A stretch of 5,021 nucleotides of DNA from Geodermatophilaceae bacterium (GCA_013814015.1 JACCQS010000302.1:1-5021), one strand, 5' to 3'; shown: positions 1 to 4,877, counted from the stretch's first letter. Notes: generated from the sequence alone by a model not told the origin. Numbers and translations are program-made.

Positions 1-1
1 G

Positions 2-316
2 CGTGGTGCCCGTGCTGGTGCTGGTACGGGTCGGAGCTCCGGCGCGAAACGCGGGTCAGGACAGAAAAGCGAGCCGGTGCAGGGCCGAACCGCAGCACGC
101 CGTACGGCCGCCAAGGAGCTGGCCCGGATCGAGCGTCAGCTGGCCAAGGTGGACGCCCGCGAGAGTCAGCTGCACGCCGAACTGGCCGAGCATGCCAGCG
201 ACTTCTCACGGGTCTCGGTTCTCGACGCCCAACTCCGCGAACTCCTCGCCGACAAGAGCCACCTCGAGGACGACTGGCTCAAGACGGCGGCTGATGCTGA
301 AGCGCCCGACCGCTGA
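2..316 (+). CDS. ABC-F family ATP-binding protein, C-terminal end (5' partial)
   Basis: The frame is open from the left edge and ends at TGA 314-316, giving 104 visible residues. No nucleotide-binding domain is in view. The first ~35 residues are a Gly/Ala/Arg/Ser/Lys-rich linker. The rest is a charged helical segment (KELARIERQLAKVDARE, then LHAELAEHASDF, LDAQLRELLADKSHLEDDWL) with the heptad pattern of a coiled coil. This matches the C-terminal coiled-coil domain found in actinobacterial Uup/EttA-like ABC-F proteins, which are soluble, ribosome-associated ATPases without membrane segments. The assignment rests on this tail alone, so the ABC-F subtype (translation factor, antibiotic resistance or Uup-like) cannot be told. 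A GTG at 77 is internal to the frame and is not a start. The gene converges on the MerR gene at 412. Confidence 0.8.
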   Translation, partial: RGARAGAGTGRSSGAKRGSGQKSEPVQGRTAARRTAAKELARIERQLAKVDARESQLHAELAEHASDFSRVSVLDAQLRELLADKSHLEDDWLKTAADAEAPDR

Positions 317-331
317 CCGCTGACCGCTGAC
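308..331 (+). repeat. 7-bp tandem repeat (GACCGCT x3) at the ABC-F stop codon
   Basis: Three exact head-to-tail copies of GACCGCT plus a partial fourth (GAC) span the end of the ABC-F gene. Each copy carries a TGA, at 314, 321 and 328. Because the unit is 7 bases long, these fall in three different frames, so translation is stopped in all plus-strand frames. It probably arose by slippage. Confidence 0.75.
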
Positions 332-347
332 ACTCGAGGGCAGACCC

Positions 348-373
348 AACCGCCGCTATGCGCGCAACGGTCA
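348..373 (-). repeat. TGACCGTT-type dispersed repeat, copy 1
   Basis: Read on the minus strand this element starts TGACCGTTGCGCGCATAGCG and continues GCGGTT. It matches the copy at 391-414 at 19 of 21 plus-strand positions (353-373 against 394-414). It matches the copy at 4871-4895 at about 22 of 26 positions with one base gap. It lies in the convergent gap between the ABC-F and MerR genes and codes for nothing visible. Confidence 0.6.
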
Positions 374-390
374 AGGATTCGGCCCCTGCG

Positions 391-414
391 TGACCGTTAT
401 GCGCACAACGGTCA
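391..414. terminator. Perfect 8-bp inverted repeat, TGACCGTT-type repeat copy 2; possible bidirectional terminator
   Basis: TGACCGTT (391-398) and AACGGTCA (407-414) are perfect reverse complements separated by an 8-base loop (399-406). The right arm contains the TGA stop codon of the MerR gene (412-414 on the minus strand). Placement between convergent genes suits a transcription terminator, but there is no T-tract on either side. It is also one copy of a repeat found at 348-373 and 4871-4895, so it may be a mobile or REP-like palindrome rather than a dedicated terminator. Confidence 0.5.
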
Positions 415-1032
415 GGCGTCTGGCCAGCGGAACAGGCGGCGGGCTGAGACGTCCTCTTGGGCCAGGCGGCGAAGCGACAGCAGAACCGGCTCGAGCAACA
501 GCGTTCCGATGACGACGAAGCGCACTGCCTCTACCGGCGAGTCCATCGGAACTTCGGCGACGTCCTGCTCGCCCAACTCGTGGGCAGCGCGGGCATATCG
601 GTCCAGCAACGCATTCGGCGTGTCGAAGCCGGCAGCCTGCAGAGCTTGCAGGGCTTGGGCAAGTACGGACACCGCCGGCGAGTCGTGATGGACCTGCCAA
701 CCCCAGCGGCGCAGATGCGCGTGCGCTGCACCGAGGTCAGGCCGTTCGTTCCCGACCATGGTCGGGAGGGCACTGTGCGCGGCGCCGATCATGTCGTGCG
801 CCGACAACTCCGGGTCATCGACCGCCGCCAAGACTGCGCGCGCGGTGGAGATGGACAGGCCGCCGGTTCCGAGCAGGGCGCGGATCAGTCCGAGCCGCGC
901 TACGTGCTCCTCGCCGTACTGTGCCTGCGTTGCGGACGTGGGCTCTCCAGCCGGCAGCAGCTCTTCCCGCAGGTAGTACTTCACGGTTCCGACAGGTACG
1001 CCGCTGCGTCTGGCCAGCTCGGAGATCCGCAT
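412..1032 (-). CDS. MerR family transcriptional regulator
   Basis: This 206-residue protein begins MRISELARRSGVPVGTVKYY, the winged helix-turn-helix signature of MerR proteins. Residues 1-70 form the DNA-binding domain, including the wing (YLREELLPAGEPTSATQAQYG) and the following helices (EEHVARLGLIRALL). Residues ~80-206 are a helical effector or dimerisation region with no Cys-based metal motif, so a metal sensor is unlikely; the ligand is unknown. The C-terminal half has a hydrophobic stretch (VEAVRFVVIGTLLLEPVLLSL, ~168-188), read as a buried helix. The ATG at 1032 has a GAGGT ribosome site 5 bases upstream (1038-1042 on the minus strand). The gene is divergent from the Rid-DUF4188 pair across an 82-base gap with a MerR-type operator candidate, so autoregulation and control of that pair are likely (inference). 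The stop codon lies inside the repeat at 391-414. Confidence 0.92.
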   Translation of the reverse strand: MRISELARRSGVPVGTVKYYLREELLPAGEPTSATQAQYGEEHVARLGLIRALLGTGGLSISTARAVLAAVDDPELSAHDMIGAAHSALPTMVGNERPDLGAAHAHLRRWGWQVHHDSPAVSVLAQALQALQAAGFDTPNALLDRYARAAHELGEQDVAEVPMDSPVEAVRFVVIGTLLLEPVLLSLRRLAQEDVSARRLFRWPDA

Positions 1033-1049
1033 CGTCTACCTCGCGTCTC

Positions 1050-1079
1050 TTGACATTGGAAAGCCTGACTGTCCATTAT
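1050..1079 (+). promoter_or_regulatory. Predicted promoter of the Rid-DUF4188 pair
   Basis: A perfect -35 box TTGACA (1050-1055) is followed after 18 bases by CATTAT (1074-1079), a 4-of-6 match to TATAAT. ATTATT or TTATTA with 19-20 base spacing are alternatives, and long spacing is typical of MerR-activated promoters. Transcription would start near 1086, leaving a leader of about 29 bases that holds GGAGGA (1105-1110) before the ATG at 1115. No equally clear promoter was found for the opposite strand. Confidence 0.5.
1057..1075. promoter_or_regulatory. Candidate MerR operator (19-bp imperfect dyad)
   Basis: TGGAAAGCCTGACTGTCCA pairs at 7 of 9 positions around the central T at 1066. It sits between the -35 and -10 boxes of the predicted promoter, where MerR proteins bind to distort the spacer. 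A further TGGAA lies at 1087-1091, so TGGA, TCCA, TGGA occur at exact 15-base intervals (1057, 1072, 1087). Assigning the site to the adjacent MerR gene is inference. Confidence 0.5.
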
Positions 1080-1114
1080 TAGCAAGTGGAACTATCTAAT
1101 CATCGGAGGACAGC

Positions 1115-1516
1115 ATGACAGACGTGATTCGCCTCAACCCGGCGTCGTTGCCTCAGGCGATGGGCTACTGCCAGGGCACCGTGGCACAGGGCACCCGCCT
1201 CGTGCACGTATCCGGGCAGGTCGGTATCGATGCCGATGGGGAACTGGTCGGACCGGATCACCGGTCGCAGATCGAGCGGGCCATGCGGAATCTTCAGCTC
1301 GCCCTGTCGGCCGCGGGAGCCACGATCGAGAATGTCGTCAAGTCGACCTTCTACGTCGTCGACTACAACCCAGACGTGCTGGGGGCATTGGGAGAAGCAT
1401 CGGCGGCGGTGTTCGGCGAGGAGTCGCCGGTCTTCGCGGTCACCCTCTTGGGCGTCGCAGCGCTAGCCGATCCGCGCTACCTGGTCGAGATCGAGGCGAC
1501 CGCAGTCCTGTCGTGA
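1115..1516 (+). CDS. Rid family protein (YjgF/YER057c/UK114 fold), probably not a canonical RidA
   Basis: The 133-residue length is normal for this family of small cytosolic trimers. Family blocks are seen in order: LVHVSGQVGIDADGELVG (29-46), QIERAMRNLQLALSAAGAT (52-70), VVKSTFYVVD (74-83), and TLLGVAALADPRYLVEIEA (110-128). Canonical RidA deaminates reactive enamine/imine intermediates of amino acid metabolism and needs an arginine just before the strand equivalent to TLLGVAAL. Here the segment reads SPVFAVTLLGV, with Val109 where the arginine is expected, so imine deaminase activity is doubtful and a Rid4-7-like subgroup is more likely (inference). The ATG has GGAGGA 4 bases upstream. The stop is followed immediately by the DUF4188 gene, so the two are probably cotranscribed, with the divergent MerR protein as likely regulator. 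Confidence 0.9.
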   Translation: MTDVIRLNPASLPQAMGYCQGTVAQGTRLVHVSGQVGIDADGELVGPDHRSQIERAMRNLQLALSAAGATIENVVKSTFYVVDYNPDVLGALGEASAAVFGEESPVFAVTLLGVAALADPRYLVEIEATAVLS

Positions 1517-1568
1517 CATGGCAGCCCCCGCCGGTCATCTGATCCGCAATGCCGACTTGGAGAAGAAC

Positions 1569-2039
1569 ATGGCCGATCTCGCCCGCGGGCGCTGGACTCA
1601 TGAACACGATGGAGACCTCACGGTTTTCCTGATCGGAATGCGGATCAACCGCGTGTGGCGCCCCGACGCCTGGGGTCCCGTGGTCGCGGCCATGGGGCCG
1701 ATGCTCGCCGAATTGACCCGCGATCCGGACTCCGGCTTCCTCGGCTACCAGATGCAGGTCGGCCTTCGGGGGCCGGTGCTGATCCAATACTGGCGTTCTC
1801 CACAGGACGTCTACACCTACGCCAGCGACCGTGATTCAGCGCACCGGCCGGCCTGGAGGGCGTTCAACAAGCGGGCCCGAAAGGTTCCCGGCGCCGTTGG
1901 TGTCTGGCACGAGACCTATCAGGTCGCCCGGGTGGAGACGATGTACGTCGACATGCCACCGACCGGCCTGGCCAAGGCGACCACTCCGCTGCAGGTCACC
2001 GCGCGGCTCGACCGCGCTGCTGCCCGCCTCGCCATCTGA
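1569..2039 (+). CDS. DUF4188 domain-containing protein
   Basis: The product is 156 residues from this start. It carries the run of motifs I associate with DUF4188: FLIGMRIN (20-27), LIQYWRS (71-77), HRPAWRAFN (92-100), VGVWHETY (110-117) and YVDMPPTGLAKA (126-137). The family has the look of a dimeric ferredoxin-like alpha/beta-barrel fold, sometimes called monooxygenase-like. Its reaction is unknown to me, and no cofactor motif is visible. The conserved His and Trp in HRPAW and VWHETY are the best active-site candidates (inference). I chose ATG 1569 because GGAG (1559-1562) lies 6 bases upstream and family members begin a few residues before the GRWT segment. An in-frame ATG at 1518 would add 17 residues, but it has no ribosome site and lies one base after the Rid stop. 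It is the second gene of the presumed MerR-controlled pair. Confidence 0.85.
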   Translation: MADLARGRWTHEHDGDLTVFLIGMRINRVWRPDAWGPVVAAMGPMLAELTRDPDSGFLGYQMQVGLRGPVLIQYWRSPQDVYTYASDRDSAHRPAWRAFNKRARKVPGAVGVWHETYQVARVETMYVDMPPTGLAKATTPLQVTARLDRAAARLAI

Positions 2040-2043
2040 CGCC

Positions 2044-2060
2044 GAGTTGATCATCAACTC
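2044..2060. terminator. Palindrome between convergent genes, possible bidirectional terminator
   Basis: GAGTTGAT (2044-2051) and ATCAACTC (2053-2060) are perfect 8-base complementary arms around one base. A folded RNA would have a 6-7 bp stem with a 3-5 base loop. It fills the 14-base gap between the DUF4188 stop and the convergent TPR-like gene, and covers that gene's TGA (2054-2056). No T-tract follows on either strand and the stem is AT-rich, so termination strength is uncertain. Confidence 0.45.
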
Positions 2061-2353
2061 TTGAGACGCGCAATGTTGTCCTGGCAGCGCTTGATCGAGG
2101 CGGAATCCATCCAGAACTGCCGCAGCAGCCCCTCATAGATCGCGATGGCCTCGGGCACGTGACCCTGCTCGACCAGCCAGACCGCCTTGGATTCGCGCAT
2201 AAAGCCCCGAAGTAGCCGGTCTTCGATGGCGATGCCCTCGTCAAGGGCGGCTTCGGCGTGGGCGAGGTGCCCCATCCGCGTGAACCCATGGGCGAGGTTC
2301 TTGAGGTTTCTGACCCGGGCGGGGAACTGCAACTCCGGGTCCGATGCCATCAT
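2054..2353 (-). CDS. Small TPR-like (tetratricopeptide) protein
   Basis: A 99-residue soluble, helical protein. Two TPR-like helix pairs can be read: about residues 14-46 (NLKNLAHGFTRMGHLAHAEA, then ALDEGIAIE) and 53-86 (RESKAVWLVEQGHVPEAIAI, then YEGLLRQF), with the Gly/Ala small-residue positions and the xxAIxxYEGLL ending usual in TPRs. It is probably a protein-interaction module, partner unknown. ATG 2353 and ATG 2350 are adjacent; neither has a good ribosome site, and the frame upstream closes at the oxygenase stop (2402-2404), so the protein cannot be much longer. It lies 48 bases downstream of the oxygenase gene in the same direction and is probably the last gene of the sigma-ogt-oxygenase operon. 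Whether it works in repair is unknown. Confidence 0.75.
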   Translation of the reverse strand: MMASDPELQFPARVRNLKNLAHGFTRMGHLAHAEAALDEGIAIEDRLLRGFMRESKAVWLVEQGHVPEAIAIYEGLLRQFWMDSASIKRCQDNIARLKS

Positions 2354-2401
2354 CGAAACTGTGCGGGTTCCGGTGATCGACTTTCTGGGACTGGGACCCG
2401 C

Positions 2402-2947
2402 TCAGGCGGCGTCGTGCAGGACCAGGCCAAGTGTGTGCCGGACACCGGACCGAACCGTGCTGACCCCGTGTCGGACCGGTGCGGCCGACCATCCGCGGGC
2501 CGACCTCACCGGCCGATCCCGGGTGGTGAAGATCAACGCGTGTCCCTGTCCCAGCAGGATCGAACTGCCGCGCGACTGAGCCCTCGGCCGCTGCTCGACC
2601 AGGAGGAACTCCCCGCCGGTGTGATCGACACCTGGCTCGTCCAGGCCGATTACGACCTGCAGGGGGAACACGATGTCGCCGTACAGGTCGCGATGCAAGG
2701 CGTTCCAGTCATTTGCTTTGTAGCGCAAGAGGATCGGGGTTGACTTCGTCTGCCCGGCGGCATGGCACATCTGCAGCCATTCCGCCAAGGTGTCCGGCCA
2801 CGGTGCAGGCTTGCCAAGCTTGGCCGCCCAGTCCCGGGCGATCGGCAACAGGTACGGGTACAACGCCTCGCGCAATTCGGCCACCAGCGCGGGAAGGGGC
2901 CGGTCGAAGTACCGATACTGCCCGGATCCGAAGCGGTAGCGGGCCAT
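2402..2947 (-). CDS. 2-oxoglutarate/Fe(II)-dependent oxygenase (Oxygenase-NA type), N-terminally truncated
   Basis: The 181 residues match the C-terminal part of the Oxygenase-NA family (PF09859), predicted 2OG/Fe(II) dioxygenases linked to oxidative reversal of methylation damage. Visible blocks are MARYRFGSGQYRYFDRPLP (1-19), CHAAGQTKSTPILLRY (61-76), LHRDLYGDIVFPLQV (84-98), TGGEFLLVEQRPRAQSR (110-126) and RHGVSTVRSGVRHTLG (159-174). The Fe ligands would be His85, Asp87 and His160, with Arg170 (or Arg166) holding 2-oxoglutarate, so the catalytic core looks intact. Known relatives are about 220-240 residues long and carry ~50 more N-terminal residues. Here family-like residues (PQLFRSTID) continue in frame before the ATG, then TAG interrupts at 2975-2977. 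The ATG has no ribosome site. The gene may therefore be a decaying remnant or a shortened enzyme. It follows ogt by 66 bases. Confidence 0.85.
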   Translation of the reverse strand: MARYRFGSGQYRYFDRPLPALVAELREALYPYLLPIARDWAAKLGKPAPWPDTLAEWLQMCHAAGQTKSTPILLRYKANDWNALHRDLYGDIVFPLQVVIGLDEPGVDHTGGEFLLVEQRPRAQSRGSSILLGQGHALIFTTRDRPVRSARGWSAAPVRHGVSTVRSGVRHTLGLVLHDAA

Positions 2948-2974
2948 GTCGATGGTGGATCGGAACAGCTGGGG
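2948..2974 (-). pseudogene. Untranslated remnant of the oxygenase N-terminal part
   Basis: These nine codons directly upstream of the oxygenase ATG, in its frame, read PQLFRSTID. In full-length relatives, as I remember the family, a FRST(I/V)xMARY/H-like stretch is continuous with the coding region. The TAG at 2975-2977 and the ogt TGA at 3014-3016 are in the same frame, so nothing upstream could supply a start. The remaining ~40 N-terminal residues of the family are absent, because the ogt gene begins only 39 bases further up. Confidence 0.55.
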
Positions 2975-3013
2975 CTACGTCGGAGCCGACGCCCGGGTTC
3001 CTACGACCGGCGC

Positions 3014-3640
3014 TCACGCTGCGGACTCCAAGGCCAACAGCGCTCGCTTGGCCGCGGCCCCACCGACATACTGACCGATCGTCCCGTCGCTGCGAACGAC
3101 CCGGTGGCAGGGGACCACGACCGGGAGCGGATTGGTGGCGCAGGCGGTCCCGACCGCGCGAACCGCCTTGGGGTTCCCCGCGGCAAGAGCGATCGCCGCG
3201 TAGCTGGCCGTCATGCCGTACCCGATTTCTGGCAGGTGCGACAGCACCGTACGCCGGAAGCCATGCGACAGACGGAGATCCAGCGGCAGGTCGAACGCTG
3301 AGCGCTGCCCGGCGAAATACTCCTCGATCTCTCGGGCAACCGGGTCCAGCCGCGCGGGGGCCCGCAGGACGCGTGGGCTGATCGTGTCGGCGAGTCTTCC
3401 GAGTACCGCATCGTGATTCTCGATGGCATAGGCCACCCTGACCAGCCCGTTCTCGGTCGCGGCCAGCAGCAGCGGGCCGACCGGGGAGTCGATGATTCGG
3501 TACGCGACATCGAGGATCCCGGCATCGGCGGCATCGGCCACCAGCCGGGCGTGTAGCCGACGCTGGGTGTCCTCGTCGGTCAGAGGCAGGGACGCGAACA
3601 AATCTTCGTTCCTGCCCGGGGGAGGCGCTGTGCTCATCAT
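3014..3640 (-). CDS. ogt: Methylated-DNA-[protein]-cysteine S-methyltransferase (O6-methylguanine-DNA methyltransferase)
   Basis: This protein transfers the methyl group from O6-methylguanine (or O4-methylthymine) in DNA to its own cysteine in a single-use repair reaction. Of the 208 residues, 172-190 hold the active site, LPVVVPCHRVVRSDGTIGQ, with acceptor Cys178 in PCHRV. The DNA-binding helix-turn-helix with the arginine finger is at ~145-170 (ASYAAIALAAGNPKAVRAVG), and the closing motif YVGGAAAKRALLALE at 191-205. Residues ~45-120 (VAYRIIDSPVGPLLLAATEN onward) form the usual N-terminal domain. The first ~43 residues (EDLFASLPLTDEDTQRRLHA) are an extra helical extension. The start overlaps the sigma stop as ATGATGA; AGGAG (3648-3652) lies 7 bases before the first ATG. 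A longer in-frame reading up to 3973 is only antisense or shadow sequence within the sigma gene. Translation is probably coupled to the sigma gene. Confidence 0.95.
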   Translation of the reverse strand: MMSTAPPPGRNEDLFASLPLTDEDTQRRLHARLVADAADAGILDVAYRIIDSPVGPLLLAATENGLVRVAYAIENHDAVLGRLADTISPRVLRAPARLDPVAREIEEYFAGQRSAFDLPLDLRLSHGFRRTVLSHLPEIGYGMTASYAAIALAAGNPKAVRAVGTACATNPLPVVVPCHRVVRSDGTIGQYVGGAAAKRALLALESAA

Positions 3641-4179
3641 CGGTCTTCTCCTACGGGCTGTGGTTCGAGGTAGGTCCTGCGCAGGGCAGCGATTCCGTCG
3701 GCGGCGGCCCGGCGAGCAGCCTCGGTGCTCCCGCCGAGGACGGTTGCCACCTCGGCATAGGGCAGACCGCCGAGGTAGTGATAGGCCACCGTCTGACGCT
3801 GCTTGGGCGGCAATGCCTTCAGGGCCGCCCACAGGTCTGATTCCCATGTTCCGGGTACGCCGTCGGTGCTCGCCGATTCTTTCGGCTCGGGTAGTTCGGC
3901 GACCGGGATGGCCCGCCGCGACCGGCTGCGCCATTGATCGATGGCCTTGCGGTGCGCGATCGTGACCAGCCAAGCCTCGACGTTGCTGCCTGGTCGCAGA
4001 TGGGGGTAGGCCTTCATCGCCGACAGGAACGTCTCCGACCAGGCGTCGTCGGCGTCGGCTGGGCCGAGCACGGCACGGCAGACCCGCAGCACCATCGGCC
4101 CGTAGTTCGCGACGATCGTCTCGAATGGGTGTCGGCTCACCCTCGGAAGACGTCTGGAGGCGCCGGTTCGTGAGGTCAT
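3637..4179 (-). CDS. ECF-type RNA polymerase sigma factor
   Basis: This is a 180-residue sigma-70 family protein with only regions 2 and 4. Region 2 spans ~18-88 (HPFETIVANYGPMVLRVCRA, DADDAWSETFLSAMKAY, then NVEAWLVTIAHRKAIDQWRS for -10 recognition). Region 4 spans ~114-170 (LWAALKALPPKQRQTVAYHY, then the helix-turn-helix LPYAEVATVLGGSTEAARRAA), which contacts the -35 box. A Pro/Glu/Ser-rich linker (~92-113) joins them. The ATG at 4179 has no ribosome site and an in-frame TAA lies four codons upstream (4192-4194). A GTG at 4140 (residue 14) is possible, but its GAGG abuts the codon. The start is therefore less certain, and a leaderless message is possible. No anti-sigma gene is adjacent. The overlap with ogt suggests the sigma factor drives the repair operon and possibly itself (inference). 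Confidence 0.92.
   Translation of the reverse strand: MTSRTGASRRLPRVSRHPFETIVANYGPMVLRVCRAVLGPADADDAWSETFLSAMKAYPHLRPGSNVEAWLVTIAHRKAIDQWRSRSRRAIPVAELPEPKESASTDGVPGTWESDLWAALKALPPKQRQTVAYHYLGGLPYAEVATVLGGSTEAARRAAADGIAALRRTYLEPQPVGEDR
3648..3652 (-). promoter_or_regulatory. Ribosome binding site deciding the ogt start
   Basis: AGGAG on the minus strand lies inside the last sigma-factor codons, 7 bases before ATG 3640 and 10 before ATG 3637. It fixes the ogt start at the sigma stop and argues against the much longer upstream open frame. Confidence 0.7.
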
Positions 4180-4253
4180 CGGGGTCGGCCGTTAAAGGAC
4201 ATCGGAGTTCGCCGGCCGCTAGTCCCGCACTGTGCCGATGACCAACCGCGCTC

Positions 4254-4802
4254 TCACTGCTCGGGTGCTTCTCCGGTGTCCGGGGAGTACGGACTGCCCT
4301 TGTCTCCCTCGCCGGGCTCGCGTTCCTTGCGGCGCAGCAGAAAGGCGGTCAGGCCGAGGAGCAGGACGAGAACGCCGAGGACGCCGATCTCCCACATCTG
4401 GTCGCGAAAGACCGCTCCCTTACCGATCTGCTCGGCTGCCTTGACCGACAGCACGATGATCTCCTTGATCGAGGCGATGATCCCGGCCAGCAGGAAGGGC
4501 TCGGCGAGTAGCTCCCGCTTGGCGATGGTGACCCGTACGGCGAAGAGCAGTTCGACCACGATGAATACCAGCAGGAGTGTGTCGAGGAGCTCGAGTGCAA
4601 CGTTGGAGGCGTCCTTGCCGAACAGCGGAAAAACACTGCGGGCAGCCAGGAAGAGCAGCCCGACCGCGGTGATGGAGAGCAGGATCGCGATCCCCACATA
4701 GACGACCGTCTCGGCCACCTCGATGGCCAGCTTGCCGATGCGGGTGTGCAGCGGGACGTCCTGTTCGTCCTGACGCTTCTCCTCGTCGTTCTCCCCGGCC
4801 AT
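4254..4802 (-). CDS. PsiE-like (phosphate-starvation-inducible family) integral membrane protein
   Basis: The 182-residue protein has a charged cytosolic N-terminus (MAGENDEEKRQDEQD), no signal peptide, four hydrophobic segments (~30-55, 70-90, 102-121 and 137-156), and a charged, Gly/Pro/Glu-rich tail. The central block LLDTLLLVFIVVELLFAVRV (72-91) plus KRELLAEPFLLAGIIASIKE (95-114) resembles the PsiE family (PF06146). E. coli PsiE responds to phosphate starvation; its biochemical role is unknown, and phosphate control here is not shown by any Pho-box I could see. No strong ribosome site precedes ATG 4802. It lies 74 bases upstream of the sigma gene in the same direction, without a clear terminator between them, so read-through into the repair operon is possible. 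Confidence 0.75.
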   Translation of the reverse strand: MAGENDEEKRQDEQDVPLHTRIGKLAIEVAETVVYVGIAILLSITAVGLLFLAARSVFPLFGKDASNVALELLDTLLLVFIVVELLFAVRVTIAKRELLAEPFLLAGIIASIKEIIVLSVKAAEQIGKGAVFRDQMWEIGVLGVLVLLLGLTAFLLRRKEREPGEGDKGSPYSPDTGEAPEQ

Positions 4803-4855
4803 GCCGGGAATGATGCCTGATCGCCTTCTGGACGGCCCACAAACACGGCAACGGG

Positions 4856-4877
4856 GCCGGTTGTACAGCGAACCGGC
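4856..4877 (-). terminator. Hairpin downstream of the M13 peptidase gene
   Basis: GCCGGTT (4856-4862) and AACCGGC (4871-4877) are perfect 7-base complementary arms around an 8-base loop. It begins 16 bases past the M13 stop codon in that gene's direction, so a terminator role is plausible. There is no strong T-tract. The right arm belongs to the repeat at 4871-4895. Confidence 0.45.

Noticed and set aside
457..1053. 198-codon open frame on the plus strand opposite the MerR gene
   Set aside because: Antisense to a clearly recognised MerR protein, with low-complexity composition and no family motifs; typical of high-GC DNA.
2709..3017. 102-codon minus-strand frame bridging the ogt-oxygenase junction, considered as the missing oxygenase N-terminus through a frameshift
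   Set aside because: Its translation upstream of the junction (GRRNPGVGSDVAPAVPIHHR) does not resemble the family's N-terminal helices, and the gap to ogt is too short to hold them.
2713..3381. 222-codon and 179-codon plus-strand open frames opposite the oxygenase and ogt genes
   Set aside because: Arg/Pro/Gly-rich translations without motifs; the opposite strand carries convincing enzymes.
3014..3973. A longer reading of ogt, extending 111 codons upstream into the sigma-factor gene
   Set aside because: The added part is Arg/Gly/Pro-rich shadow sequence of the sigma gene, whereas ATG 3640 has a proper AGGAG site and family-like sequence begins there.
4180..4230. Possible ECF-type autoregulatory promoter (GAAC...CGG) ahead of the sigma gene
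   Set aside because: The AAC element is followed by CGG after only 15 bases, shorter than usual, and the -10 element lacks the expected CGTT; too weak to list.
4254..4802. Control of the PsiE-like gene by phosphate starvation
   Set aside because: No direct-repeat Pho-box was seen upstream; the idea rests on the family name only.
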